Below are positions 9,030 to 18,381 of a stretch of 64,000 nt of DNA, one piece after another. A program made the translations under genes and the position numbers. How positions within the stretch are numbered: position 1 is the stretch's first letter; the number at the start of each line of letters is the position of its first letter. Source of the stretch: JAHEKB01 sp049115575 (lineage in GTDB: Bacteria; Bacteroidota; Bacteroidia; NS11-12g; UBA9320); NCBI GenBank assembly GCA_049115575.1, contig JAGDZU010000002.1:310001-374000 (forward strand). The letters are read 5' to 3'. A model generated the notes under the pieces. It was given only the letters and a program-made list of their open reading frames with translations. It ran no database searches and was not told where the DNA came from.

Positions 9030-9770
9030 GTGTCCAACAACATCATTTCTTTCTTGATTCTTGCAATAATATTTATCCCACTAGGTTGCAGTAAGCAGGA
9101 ACTATCAGTAAAGAAGGACTTGCGCTATTCAGACATACCTGTTTTTGATTGCTTTATTGACTCTATTCATTCTAATGAAAGCTTGAAAGCGTATTTCACT
9201 TATGACTCGTTAAGACGGTTGAAGAGGGTTGAATATTTTTACAATGCGGATTTTTATGGATACACAAAATATACCTGGGATGGAAATCATGTAATAAGAG
9301 AGGATTCTCATAGACCTCAGTACACCTTAGTGAACCGAGACTCAAGAGGAAGAAAGGTTGTTAGGTATTATAATGATACTTTGTATTGGACCATGACAAT
9401 GACTATGAACCTAGTGGGTTCTGATACTGTATGGACAGAATATGCTAAGACCAAATATGAACATACTCAAACTGTACTTTATTATTCAAAGGGAAATGTA
9501 GTAAGATCTGAGCAATTCTTAGATGAATCTAGACAATGGCAGTTTGACAACGTGCCCGATTATATCATTCATTTCGGGCATGACAGTGCGCAAAATGTCC
9601 GTGCCTCTGAGCCAAACTTGCGTAGACCTAAAAATGATAAAAACAATGTTACCTGGTCACAGAGCACTGGAGATAAAGTGATTACCAACTTCGAATACGA
9701 TAGTGCTGGTTTAGCAATTCAAAGTTCGTACAGAACAAGTCACAAAAAATATTTTTATAATTGCAACTAG
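9030..9770 (+). CDS. Hypothetical lipoprotein with YD-repeat-like segments
   Basis: About 246 residues from GTG at 9030 (TTG at 9027 is equally possible). The signal is VSNNIISFLILAIIFIPLGC with lipobox LGC. The open frame extends back into the tRNA gene, but that part cannot be protein. The mature part contains YDSLRRLKRVEYFY, YTWDGN and FEYDSAGLAIQSSY, short strand-turn-strand units resembling YD/RHS-type repeats or DUF4595-like Bacteroidota lipoproteins. Function unknown. First gene of the accessory stretch after tRNA-Phe. Confidence 0.65.
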   Translation: MSNNIISFLILAIIFIPLGCSKQELSVKKDLRYSDIPVFDCFIDSIHSNESLKAYFTYDSLRRLKRVEYFYNADFYGYTKYTWDGNHVIREDSHRPQYTLVNRDSRGRKVVRYYNDTLYWTMTMTMNLVGSDTVWTEYAKTKYEHTQTVLYYSKGNVVRSEQFLDESRQWQFDNVPDYIIHFGHDSAQNVRASEPNLRRPKNDKNNVTWSQSTGDKVITNFEYDSAGLAIQSSYRTSHKKYFYNCN

Positions 9771-9845
9771 CAATGTGTTAGTTCACACTTAAATACTAAA
9801 AAGGTGGAGCACTCCTTCTTTCAAGTTAATTAATAAAACCTGATT

Positions 9846-10589
9846 CTAGTAATAATCGTACTTTAAGAATTTGCCATTGCTTCGAATTGTCTTCCTATCA
9901 ATGCACGGACCACTAGGTGCCGACCTCGATTTGGTCAAATTTCCTTTGGTTATGTCCAATGCACTAATTAGAAAAGCGTATTGGTTAAACTTTTGCATAA
10001 TTAGTTCATTATCTCCAAATGAAACTTTTTCTATTTCATTCACTTTCATTTTAGATATCCAAATCTCACTAATCGACATATCTTGATGCCAAGCGTTTAC
10101 AAAAACGAAATACTCATCGCCAACCTCTACACTGTAATCATACCTTAACAAATCATAAACTTGATTTCTACTTTGATCAAAGAATGGTGTAAACATACGA
10201 CCATTTGTTTCATCAAATCTAAACCAACCAAACCTTTCAATTTTCCGAAAGGTATCATTCTTAGCTCCGTCATCCCATTCAATTACAATTGCTAGCTTTC
10301 GGAGAGCCTCATGATACGTTTTAGTCCCCCTCCATGTCGAATCAATATAGTCTCTTGTAATGGGAATTAAGGTTGTGGCACTAAATTGAGTATCTTTTCC
10401 TAGATTTAGGGTGTCATAATAGGTTTGAGTAAATCTTCTTTGGCTAGGTACTACTTCACCTCTGCACTCTCCATACAAAGTCCATTCAACATCGCCATTT
10501 GGGAAATAATACAGTCCTTTTAAATCACAATTCTCTTTGCAGCCAATTAGACAAAAGAAGCATATACATATTAAAGACATCAACCTCAA
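9846..10589 (-). CDS. Hypothetical lipoprotein
   Basis: 247 residues with signal MRLMSLICICFFCLIGC and lipobox LIGC, so a predicted lipoprotein. The mature part is rich in aromatic and charged beta-type sequence (YYFPNGDVEWTLYG, RFGWFRFDETNGRMFTPFF). No family was recognised. It is convergent with the lipoprotein gene upstream. Confidence 0.7.
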   Translation of the reverse strand: MRLMSLICICFFCLIGCKENCDLKGLYYFPNGDVEWTLYGECRGEVVPSQRRFTQTYYDTLNLGKDTQFSATTLIPITRDYIDSTWRGTKTYHEALRKLAIVIEWDDGAKNDTFRKIERFGWFRFDETNGRMFTPFFDQSRNQVYDLLRYDYSVEVGDEYFVFVNAWHQDMSISEIWISKMKVNEIEKVSFGDNELIMQKFNQYAFLISALDITKGNLTKSRSAPSGPCIDRKTIRSNGKFLKYDYY

Positions 10590-10821
10590 TGTTCTCTCAA
10601 AGTACTATTATTTGGTGTCAATCCCAAACTAAATACATGTCTGGCCAAAAGAAATGTATGACCGATTGGATCTAGGAATTTGTCATTACCTGAGTAAAGA
10701 TAGAAACAGCAAACCAAAGTCATGTTTCTATAATACATTTCATTAACAGTATTTAGAACAAGGCAATGACATCATAGGTCCACTTCAACCTTACTTCATA
10801 GGCACAAATGCGTGGTGCCTT

Positions 10822-11070
10822 ATGTTTGAATACGATAATAGGAAAAAATTTGGAAGAAGTTGGAATCTAGATTCATTTGACGGAATAGGTGAATGTAATT
10901 GGAGTTATGGATACAACTCCAAGGAAGCTCCTTGGGGTAATGTAAATTTTCATTGGTCATGGTGGTTTTCGCATTATTTTGACTTAATTAGATCGCCAAG
11001 GATAATTGATTGCAATTTGAACGACAGTGGAAATCACTTGATATTTAAAGCCTATAGAGATCAAGAATGA
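10822..11070 (+). CDS. Small hypothetical protein or remnant, coupled to the next gene
   Basis: 82 residues from the only ATG. The open frame continues back to a stop at 10744-10746 and its extra codons (GPLQPYFIGTNAWC) also look protein-like, so this may be the tail of a decayed gene. It is rich in Trp (GNVNFHWSWWFSHYFDL) with no signal peptide. Its stop overlaps the start of the following gene as ATGA, which favours real translation in an operon. No family recognised. Confidence 0.4.
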   Translation: MFEYDNRKKFGRSWNLDSFDGIGECNWSYGYNSKEAPWGNVNFHWSWWFSHYFDLIRSPRIIDCNLNDSGNHLIFKAYRDQE

Positions 11071-11735
11071 AAATTAGAATTATTTATTTAGCTGCTAGTT
11101 TAATAGTTAACTGTACTTGCTCTTTCAGTCAAACTTCTGTAGGAGTAAGTACGGATGCTTTATTGAATAATTCTAACTTGTTTTCATTTCAATATTCTCC
11201 TTCAACATCTTCGTATAATATTAATAAAGCTGTTGGTCTTTTTATACAGAGAGATTTTCAACGTTTTTCTATTGTCATATCATACTCCAGAACTCAATTG
11301 AGTAATTCTTATTCAATTTTTAAGAATAGTCCAATAATGTCTAGAAGTGAATCAAAGGATATAGATATTCCCCCATTATATTGGCGTTCAAATAGAATTA
11401 GCGTAGGGGCGCAGTTTCCATTGCATCGTAGTGAACGATATTCAATTTCTGCCGGGATTAGTGGATCTATGTATACGGGACAATTGCTTAATTCCAATCA
11501 GCCATTCCCAGAAAACTCCCTTCAAACCTCGTTACTAGTCTCTGAAGTAGTAATAAACAAGCAAAAAGGGAATATTGAATATATTATTGGTCAACACAGC
11601 GTTAGGGACAAAAGTTGGTCCGTTTATCCTTTTGCTAAAGTTGAATATCAAATCAACAAGAAAATCAGCTTAGTAGTAAAATCGGGAATTAACGTAGGGC
11701 TTCATCCAATGATAGTTTCAATACTCAATTATTAA
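11067..11735 (+). CDS. Hypothetical outer-membrane beta-barrel-like protein
   Basis: 222 residues. The signal peptide runs to SFSQ (about residue 21). The mature protein shows alternating polar/hydrophobic strands ending in aromatic residues (SIVISYSRTQ, YSISAGISGSMYTG, VYPFAKVEYQINKKISLVVKSGINVGL), typical of a small outer-membrane barrel. It overlaps the upstream short gene by four bases. No specific family recognised. Confidence 0.65.
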   Translation: MKIRIIYLAASLIVNCTCSFSQTSVGVSTDALLNNSNLFSFQYSPSTSSYNINKAVGLFIQRDFQRFSIVISYSRTQLSNSYSIFKNSPIMSRSESKDIDIPPLYWRSNRISVGAQFPLHRSERYSISAGISGSMYTGQLLNSNQPFPENSLQTSLLVSEVVINKQKGNIEYIIGQHSVRDKSWSVYPFAKVEYQINKKISLVVKSGINVGLHPMIVSILNY

Positions 11736-11996
11736 CTAAATGCTCAAGGAGTTTCATTTATTGGCCAGCACGTTGCCACAAGCTCAAATACTGGATTCCG
11801 AGCAGAAACCAGTCTTCGTTTTATTATTTAGATATTGTAAAGGAACCAGGCTTATAGATAAAAGGGGAGGCTTTGCCAAATACCTACAGCCCTACCGCAA
11901 CAACAACGCTATTAGGCTAATACAGACAGTTTCTATTGATGTTCCTCAGTAGTTTTGAACTTAGATTATCTAAGAATAAAATAGCAGAATGATGCC

Positions 11997-12569
11997 CTAC
12001 GGATCAAATATGTGTACTTGATATCCTCCGATAATCTTGGCAGTCGAAACATGTGTGTTTCCATTCAATCGCAATACTTCAATCGGAGTCGCACAATTGC
12101 AATCATTAGGTCCAAAATTATCTATATAAAAATCAGCAAATAATGTATCTGTCACTCCATCCGGCCAATCAATAAACCACTCGTAGCCAGGCACATTATG
12201 ATATCCAAAATCCTCTTCAGGCTCGACGGTGGCTATACTTAATACATAAAAAGGAAAGACCCATTCTAAATCATCATTAAATGTCTGTACGAGATGGGCC
12301 ATTGAAACGTTATACTCTCGACTAGTTGAGGTGATTCTAAATATGTCTCCCTCATATGGTATATCATAATTATTTCTTACAGAATCTAACAGTGAACCAA
12401 AGCGTTTAATTGCATGAGATGTATCTACAAATCCTATAATTATTGAGCCACCAGGAGGAAGACCAAATCTCTCTTTTTTGCATCCAGATAATTTCAATGA
12501 AATCAGGACAAAAGCTATAATGAATGTTTTGAGGCTTTTACTCACTACTCCAATTCTAATAATAGGCAA
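11997..12569 (-). CDS. Hypothetical lipoprotein, paralogue of the gene at 14542-15081
   Basis: 190 residues as given. A GTG at 12545 would give a more normal lipoprotein signal (VSKSLKTFIIAFVLISLKLSGC). The mature protein shares a clear pattern with the protein encoded at 14542-15081: (I/L)GF(V/T)D(T/S)S, RFGS(L/Y)(L/I)DS, W(F/Y)IDWP.G..DTLFADF/Y, GPN(D/S)C.C..P.E.L.LNG, and a closing aromatic-Asp/Glu-Pro. The two lie in opposite orientations 2 kb apart. The conserved CxC pair (NCNCATP/SCMCLYP) could bind metal or form a disulfide. Function unknown. Confidence 0.75.
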   Translation of the reverse strand: MPIIRIGVVSKSLKTFIIAFVLISLKLSGCKKERFGLPPGGSIIIGFVDTSHAIKRFGSLLDSVRNNYDIPYEGDIFRITSTSREYNVSMAHLVQTFNDDLEWVFPFYVLSIATVEPEEDFGYHNVPGYEWFIDWPDGVTDTLFADFYIDNFGPNDCNCATPIEVLRLNGNTHVSTAKIIGGYQVHIFDP

Positions 12570-12607
12570 GACTTTAAACTATTTGTAATCGTTAAATTTA
12601 CACAATA

Positions 12608-13816
12608 GTGAAACACATAATAACATTTGTTGCTCTGTTCGCTACTTGCACTGTTAATGCTCAACACAATTTGATAGACTCAGGTGTTGCCAAGGTCGTT
12701 GATAGCGCTTTGGCGTATTACAGATGTCATACAGGGATAAACCCTAGGACAATGGATTATTACGGCATGAAATCTGCGGTGAATGACTGGAAGTATTCAG
12801 ATATTGATTATTTCACTGATTACCGAAATCAAGAACTTCAAGAATATTGGTTTAGAGCAGGTGTACATACCTATAATAAAAATCACCCAGACATTCTTCA
12901 GGCTAAACTTTGCACTCAGCTAGTAGAAGGTCAGAATGTCCTTATTGAAATCCCTTTTATTCAATTAGACAAATCACAAAAGCTGTTCACGAGCTTTAAG
13001 ATTGACATATGGCTCAGTGATACCTTAGTTCTCAACTCTGAATCGCTGTACAAAACAAGGAAGAAACATTTCATGAAGGCTCAGTCATATATAAACAATG
13101 AAGGTGTTCTTTCTTATCCATTCACCGCATATGGAGGTGAACAGTTTATCATTGTTTCATTTTGGCATCCAAACCAAAGGAATTGGGGTTCTCTTAGATT
13201 CACCGAGGCAATCGTTTCGACATCATCCATGAATAATTGCGGAGATGTGTTAAGCGAGATAGATGAAGACACCAGCAGGCATGAAAGATATTTTAGTTTC
13301 AATCCTAATCCAAAAAAGTCAAACTTAAGAAAGATCTATGATCCTCTGGTCATTTCCTCTTTGAATACAGATTCCACCTTATTCTACACCACCACAGTTG
13401 TTTATGACAGTTTAGATAACGCTTCAATTTCCTCATTTTCAAGGCAAGCTCAACCAGGAGACACTGCAGCGTGTATTATTCTGGTTAACAACTTTAATTT
13501 CGAAATGGCATCTGGTGATGACACAATAGAGTTTGAGGTTGATAGTCTTCCATCTGGGGTGTCCTTGTATTGGGTTGATATTGATTTAGGAAAACCTCCA
13601 ATTAAGCAAGACAAAGTAGCTCTGTCTTTTACATGTGAAAAAACAACTTGTGGACCACAAAGCCCATGCGATGTTACAGCAATGTTTTATAAAAGGGTTT
13701 TAATGAATTGTGGCTCTTCCTGTGAAGGTTGCGTTTTAAAGGAAGGGAACGACACTGAATCCCATATAATCCAAAGTGGGTTTTATCTACCTGCTAGATC
13801 AATAGTATACAATTAA
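12608..13816 (+). CDS. Hypothetical secreted protein
   Basis: 402 residues from GTG, with signal MKHIITFVALFATCTVNAQ. The mature part is a large beta-rich protein. The Cys-rich C-terminal section has CEKTTCGPQSPCDVTAMF and NCGSSCEGCVLKEG, suggesting disulfides in an extracytoplasmic protein. It has no T9SS-type C-terminal domain. No family recognised. It starts 39 bases from the divergent lipoprotein gene and is followed by two more small lipoprotein genes in the same direction. Confidence 0.7.
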   Translation: MKHIITFVALFATCTVNAQHNLIDSGVAKVVDSALAYYRCHTGINPRTMDYYGMKSAVNDWKYSDIDYFTDYRNQELQEYWFRAGVHTYNKNHPDILQAKLCTQLVEGQNVLIEIPFIQLDKSQKLFTSFKIDIWLSDTLVLNSESLYKTRKKHFMKAQSYINNEGVLSYPFTAYGGEQFIIVSFWHPNQRNWGSLRFTEAIVSTSSMNNCGDVLSEIDEDTSRHERYFSFNPNPKKSNLRKIYDPLVISSLNTDSTLFYTTTVVYDSLDNASISSFSRQAQPGDTAACIILVNNFNFEMASGDDTIEFEVDSLPSGVSLYWVDIDLGKPPIKQDKVALSFTCEKTTCGPQSPCDVTAMFYKRVLMNCGSSCEGCVLKEGNDTESHIIQSGFYLPARSIVYN

Positions 13817-13841
13817 AGAATGAAATTATTGTTATAGTCAT

Positions 13842-14399
13842 ATGGCAACTACTTTTCTTAAGAGGACGTTAGTACTGTATGTATTAATGACCTTTGTAGG
13901 AGGTTGCAAGGAACAAGCCCCTAGATTCAGTTTTGTCACTAACGGAAGATTAGGATACGAAATGAATGGAAGAGAGTACAATAGAGAATGTAGGATAGTC
14001 TATAGTTCAAGTATTATAAATCATATTCGTGTAGAAGCAAGACATGAATATACAGACTACGTCTATTCGTCTTTTACCTTATCTTTTCCTCCTGAAGAAG
14101 GTGATTATATCCCACAGGTAAATACAATAACACCAACATCTCATGTTCACAACATAATCTCTGACTTTGGAACTGGAAGACATTTTTTACTAGATAGCAC
14201 TTTATTTCAAAATAGCATCAGTGTAGGATACATTGATTTAGATACAATTACAAGAATCGGGAAAATTGCTGGATCATTCGCAATTGAGTTTACCCAAGAT
14301 AGGGATCACGGTAACCATTGTTTCATAGACCATACTGAAGGTGATACAACATATATGCTAAAGGGGTGGTTTACCGGAGATATAGCAGATACGCATTAA
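13842..14399 (+). CDS. Hypothetical lipoprotein
   Basis: 185 residues with signal MATTFLKRTLVLYVLMTFVGGC and a lipobox GGC. The beta-rich mature part includes GKIAGSFAIEFTQD and a closing MLKGWFTGDI. This resembles the shape of Bacteroidota 'DUF6252-like' small lipoproteins in which GTF or GSF precedes the terminal strand, but this assignment is uncertain. It lies 25 bases after the preceding secreted-protein gene, possibly co-transcribed. Confidence 0.65.
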   Translation: MATTFLKRTLVLYVLMTFVGGCKEQAPRFSFVTNGRLGYEMNGREYNRECRIVYSSSIINHIRVEARHEYTDYVYSSFTLSFPPEEGDYIPQVNTITPTSHVHNIISDFGTGRHFLLDSTLFQNSISVGYIDLDTITRIGKIAGSFAIEFTQDRDHGNHCFIDHTEGDTTYMLKGWFTGDIADTH

Positions 14400-14541
14400 A
14401 TGCTTAAGACCTAAATCTTGCACTTTCTTTAATGTTAAGAACGAAGCATTTCAGCATAGCTCCGGACCTGTTCTTTACCGCACTTCTGTTGAAATATCTA
14501 TCTTTATGGAAATAAAATGATATACGATATCGAGTGGTAAA

Positions 14542-15081
14542 ATGAAGAAGTTTTCAGCAGTAGTTATTTTATTATTAGTCATTTCGTCGTGCGATAACAA
14601 GAATGAGCCTCCTGTTACATTCTCTTTACCTCTTCCTGGCGCAATGTATCTAGGCTTTACAGATTCAAGTGTTTTGGATGACCGTTTTGGTTCCTATATA
14701 GATAGCTTTTACTTGAATACCAGTTATCAATTTGACAATATGTCATACTATATAGATTCAAACAAGAACAAAGTATATGGAGCACCTACTTTTCTATTTA
14801 AAGAACAAAGTAGCGATTCTTTTTATTATCCATACTATGTACTAGCAATAAATAAGACTGCTCATGGTCATTTCGCTAAAGAGAGTCTAGCTGGAACAAC
14901 ATGGTACATTGATTGGCCTGGAGGGAAACAAGACACTTTATTTGCAGATTACCTTGAAGATCCAGATGGCCCAAACTCTTGCATGTGCTTGTACCCTTTA
15001 GAATCTCTGTTGTTAAATGGTAAAAGCATGATAGAAAACACTAAATTATATGATAATGGTGTCTACGTGTTTGAACCATAA
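14542..15081 (+). CDS. Hypothetical lipoprotein, paralogue of the gene at 11997-12569
   Basis: 179 residues with signal MKKFSAVVILLLVISSC and lipobox ISSC. It shares LGFTDSS, RFGSYIDS, WYIDWPGGKQDTLFADY, GPNSCMCLYPLESLLLNG and a final FEP with the inverted paralogue 2 kb upstream. The pair indicates local duplication followed by divergence or a modular family. Function unknown. Confidence 0.75.
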   Translation: MKKFSAVVILLLVISSCDNKNEPPVTFSLPLPGAMYLGFTDSSVLDDRFGSYIDSFYLNTSYQFDNMSYYIDSNKNKVYGAPTFLFKEQSSDSFYYPYYVLAINKTAHGHFAKESLAGTTWYIDWPGGKQDTLFADYLEDPDGPNSCMCLYPLESLLLNGKSMIENTKLYDNGVYVFEP

Positions 15082-15137
15082 AGTATTGCATGAAATTGAT
15101 AATTTTTATTTCTTTTTAGATAAGGTCACGTCTAACT

Positions 15138-15473
15138 CTAGTTTTGACTGACACAAACTCGAATCCGTCTAGTATTTACTGCCATTCTTTGTTTATATAG
15201 GGTAACATATTTGGGTGATACATTTATCTCCACATCATCTACATAATGAAAGTGCTGCGTTCTACGCCAAACATAAAAGTTCACATAGACAGTGACTCCT
15301 GTAGTTTCGTTTGGGTTTCGAATGCCCAAATACAAATGATCAGAAAGAGGAGCATCTCGGCGAATACCAGAGGTATAAACTAAATTATCCTCCCTGTAAA
15401 CTTTATGTGGTTGATCATTCATAAACAACATTGCATTACTGTAGTCTGGCAACAGACAATACCTGTTCATCAT
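15138..15473 (-). CDS. Uncertain small ORF
   Basis: 111 residues beginning with two ATGs and no signal peptide. Part looks protein-like (TGVTVYVNFYVWRRTQHFHYVDD), but the N-terminus overlaps by 43 bases a plus-strand frame that also looks coding. No family recognised. It could be a real cytosolic gene or a chance frame. Confidence 0.35.
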   Translation of the reverse strand: MMNRYCLLPDYSNAMLFMNDQPHKVYREDNLVYTSGIRRDAPLSDHLYLGIRNPNETTGVTVYVNFYVWRRTQHFHYVDDVEINVSPKYVTLYKQRMAVNTRRIRVCVSQN

Positions 15474-15601
15474 GTAATCCTAATGAAAACGAAACTAACT
15501 ATTCATGCGAAAAGACTACTGTAAGATCAGGTGGCGGTAGCGGATGGGTACTCTTAGGTGTTGCTATTATTAACGGTATATTTGAATTACTTAAAACGTA
15601 A
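15431..15601 (+). CDS. Possible small Cys-rich single-helix protein
   Basis: 56 codons from TTG, too short for a standard ORF list. Residues DNTCSSCNPNENETNYSCEK are followed by a Gly-Ser turn and a hydrophobic helix (GWVLLGVAIINGIFELL). The stop lies 13 bases before the GTG of the TlpA-like gene, as expected for an operon partner. It conflicts with the minus-strand frame at 15138-15473. Start and reality uncertain. Confidence 0.3.
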   Translation: MHYCSLATDNTCSSCNPNENETNYSCEKTTVRSGGGSGWVLLGVAIINGIFELLKT

Positions 15602-15614
15602 TGTTCATGATACT

Positions 15615-16711
15615 GTGAAATACATTGTAATAGTAGTATTTGTTGTTATTCTTGGGAAGGCCTATGGGCAAGAAGGTAATATTTATCAAAGGATTAGGCA
15701 AGCAAATATTACTATTTACAATATAGAAGCCACAACGGTTTTAGTGTCTCAAAGTATCTATAATAGGTTTACTTCCGATACTATCACAATTCATCAGACA
15801 TTTTCTCCATTTAAGAACTCTAAAGACACTTTTATTTGGCTTTCTGCTAGGTTATATGGTGAGATATTGTACCAAAACAACTTCCTTTATTTAACAAGTT
15901 GGAATGGCGACTCATTCCCGCCTCGAAATATGGGGATCGTTGACTTAGACCGTAAGCATAATAGTAGTTTTTATTCTGCACTAAATAGCATACCGACCAC
16001 AAAAAAGGGAGACTTTCGGCGTTTGAGGTTTTCGAAACCGAAGTTAATTAACAAAGCGCCTGATTCAATAGTGATTTGCCAGTTTGATAGGAAGCTCAAA
16101 CAGACTCGACACCTTACTGTAAATAGCAAGTTTCAAATTATCCAAGTTGAAGTAAATAACAATGATGAGAACAGGTCGGATCTGGGTTATAAAATTGATA
16201 TTCAATATTTCAAACACGATTGTTTTGATAGCCTCAACATGGAATATGGGTTAGGGACATATTATTTCCCAGACAGTGCTGAGACAACGGTAACTGCTTT
16301 GGATACCCAAACCCAATCAAAGGTGTTTAGTCTTTTAGATGGTAGGAAAATAGAGCTATCTAACTATAAATACATAGTTTAGATTACTGGTACCTGTCTT
16401 GTAGACCCTGCATCGAAATGCACCCCTTTATAGAAGAGCTTTATCAAACCTTAGATAGCACTTCTGTGTTACTAATAGGTGTCAACCCTTATGACCAAGA
16501 AAAGAACATTCACTCATATTTCAATAGGAAGGGGTATAAGACACCACAATTAGATGTATCTAAAGGACTACTTCCAAATATGTATGAAGAGTTTCCAACA
16601 ATTGCTATAGTTGACAGCGAGTTAAATGTGGTTAAACTATTCACTGGGTATAGAGGTAGGCACACCGAAAATGAAATAAGAAGAAGTCTTCAGGAACTGG
16701 GCATACAATAA
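15615..16711 (+). pseudogene. TlpA-like thioredoxin-fold protein split by a one-base frameshift
   Basis: The first frame (15615-16382, GTG start) has a signal peptide MKYIVIVVFVVILGKAYGQ. About 230 residues of an unknown N-terminal domain follow, ending VFSLLDGRKIELSNYKYIV before a TAG. A second frame (16376-16711) continues exactly where a TlpA/AhpC-type protein should: LDYWYLSCRPCIEMHPF with the CxxC active site, then VLLIGVNPYD, FPTIAIVDSELNVV and GYRGRHTENEI. Adding one T to the TTT at 16378-16380 joins both into a protein of about 365 residues. Such proteins are periplasmic thiol-disulfide oxidoreductases. The break could be a real inactivation, a sequencing error in a T run, or recoding. 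Confidence 0.75.
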
Positions 16712-17080
16712 TATATACATCGGATGTTTAATTAACAACAAGGCAGGGGGTGGGTAAAAGTCTATGTGCCTACCCCAAGATAAACGCAGGGGTAGGCTTT
16801 TATACGCACGTACGAGTTTTGAAAACTTTCGTATATCTAAACAATTCTTTATAAGAGGAGATACAGGCCTAAAATAGTTTTGTCAGGTTGCTGATAAACA
16901 TAGCAAGCCTCTTATTTCTACACACGCGATTTTCTAGATTGCTTGACATTAATTTCCCTTTAAGGAGACATTCATGGAGTTTGCTGTGACTTAATCATCA
17001 TTCTTTAACTCAATACGGTTATTCATAAATCACCCCTTCATAAAGGTACAATCGGCTACATTCTTTGCGTTAAATGTAGA
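16712..17080 (+). other. Gene-free stretch of about 370 bases
   Basis: Holds the terminator hairpin at 16768-16801 and no convincing frame. The last 45 bases before the gene at 17081 contain a weak CTTTGC promoter-like string. Nothing else is recognised. Confidence 0.5.
16768..16801 (+). terminator. Strong hairpin with T-tract after the TlpA-like gene
   Basis: GCCTACCCC (16768-16776) and GGGGTAGGC (16789-16797) form a perfect 9-bp, GC-rich stem with a 12-base loop, followed by TTTT. Rho-independent terminator for the plus-strand unit ending at 16711. Confidence 0.8.
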
Positions 17081-18307
17081 ATGAATCGTTTATGGTCTAT
17101 AGCATTTGTACTCATTTCAAGTATAGCAATCTTCGCTCAATCTGAGTTAAAAATTCACAATAATGGCCTTATATATAGCAGCTCAACCATGAGTAAGTTG
17201 GACGAAATAGTGGATTCTTTGAATTTGAAATTTCTGAGATGCGATTTAGACAAAGTTTATTATTCCAAATGTCAGACTGTGGCCTCATTCATAGAGGTGA
17301 AAGGTAGCCAAGCACACAAGGCAAAAAGGGATATGAATAAAGGAATCTCCTTTGATTCTTTGGTCTCAAGATATCCAGATGCTAATGTGGTATACGAGTT
17401 ACTTGTTGTAAAATATCAATATACAGATCATCGAGGTGTTCAATATGTTGAATTTTCAGATGTATCCATAGGTAAGAATAGGCTGTCTATATCTATTAAG
17501 TCAAAAATTCAAGACTACGATGGATCAGTTGAAAACACATGGGTTCATACTTACAAGGAGCTCTCCAAATATGGCAATGAATCAGTAAAAGGTTTATATT
17601 TTAGAAGCGACTTCAAGACCACTTCTATCGAGCCAAGATATAGTCAGATGGTTGCCTACGCTGATTGTTTGGTTGATACAACCATTACTAAATTTAAAGA
17701 TGATGCCACTAGGGGAAGCATCGATTTGCCAAGACATTGGCGAACCATGTCTATTAGAAAAAAGATCAAACTGCTCGAGGAATTTCGCTCTACCCGTGTC
17801 GTAGGTTTTTGCAGCATGGACAATAGACCAAGGAAACATGCAGTAAATATTGCCCATTTAAGTGCCGAAACAGCTAACTGGGAGGTCTTCTTGCGGGCGC
17901 ACTTAGATATTATGAATGACAGATTTGACCGAGTTTCGGATGGCAGTTATGCTTGGGAAGGACGTAGAACATATGTTCGGGAATTGGAAGAACTTGATAT
18001 CAATATTCTCGACCTACTAGTTGGAATAACACTTAGAATGGAGAATGCAGCAAAGAATCATTATTACAGTAGTGCCAGACGAATTGGAAGGGCTATAGCT
18101 GATTCTGAACAAAGTGAAATTCTTGGTACTCAAATATTATCTATGATTGAAGATGATTTACTTGATGATTATAATAGAGTAATTATGTACTATGTGTATA
18201 GCAGTTATTGTGCACATATAGATGATAAGAACATTAGGGAAACCAAACTAGAACTATTGGCACAGTCTGTTGAGTCACTGCCAGAGTATCTTATCAATTT
18301 GGAATAG
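17081..18307 (+). CDS. Hypothetical secreted protein
   Basis: 408 residues with signal MNRLWSIAFVLISSIAIFAQ. The first half is mixed alpha/beta with Cys pairs (LRCDLDKVYYSKCQ), the second half is largely helical (LRAHLDIMNDRFDRVSD; ITLRMENAAKNHYY). It has no known domain and no T9SS C-terminal signal, so a periplasmic location is inferred. It stands alone between a terminator and a convergent gene. Confidence 0.7.
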   Translation: MNRLWSIAFVLISSIAIFAQSELKIHNNGLIYSSSTMSKLDEIVDSLNLKFLRCDLDKVYYSKCQTVASFIEVKGSQAHKAKRDMNKGISFDSLVSRYPDANVVYELLVVKYQYTDHRGVQYVEFSDVSIGKNRLSISIKSKIQDYDGSVENTWVHTYKELSKYGNESVKGLYFRSDFKTTSIEPRYSQMVAYADCLVDTTITKFKDDATRGSIDLPRHWRTMSIRKKIKLLEEFRSTRVVGFCSMDNRPRKHAVNIAHLSAETANWEVFLRAHLDIMNDRFDRVSDGSYAWEGRRTYVRELEELDINILDLLVGITLRMENAAKNHYYSSARRIGRAIADSEQSEILGTQILSMIEDDLLDDYNRVIMYYVYSSYCAHIDDKNIRETKLELLAQSVESLPEYLINLE

Positions 18308-18381
18308 AAAAGGACTTTTGGATTTGGCCATTTTCAGTTTCATGATTACAAGTTTTGAAAAATTGCACCTCATTCTCTTTT

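Noticed and set aside
11740..11952. 70-residue plus-strand frame
   Set aside because: Composition is not protein-like, it has no signal or recognisable motif, and it lies in a gap between real genes.
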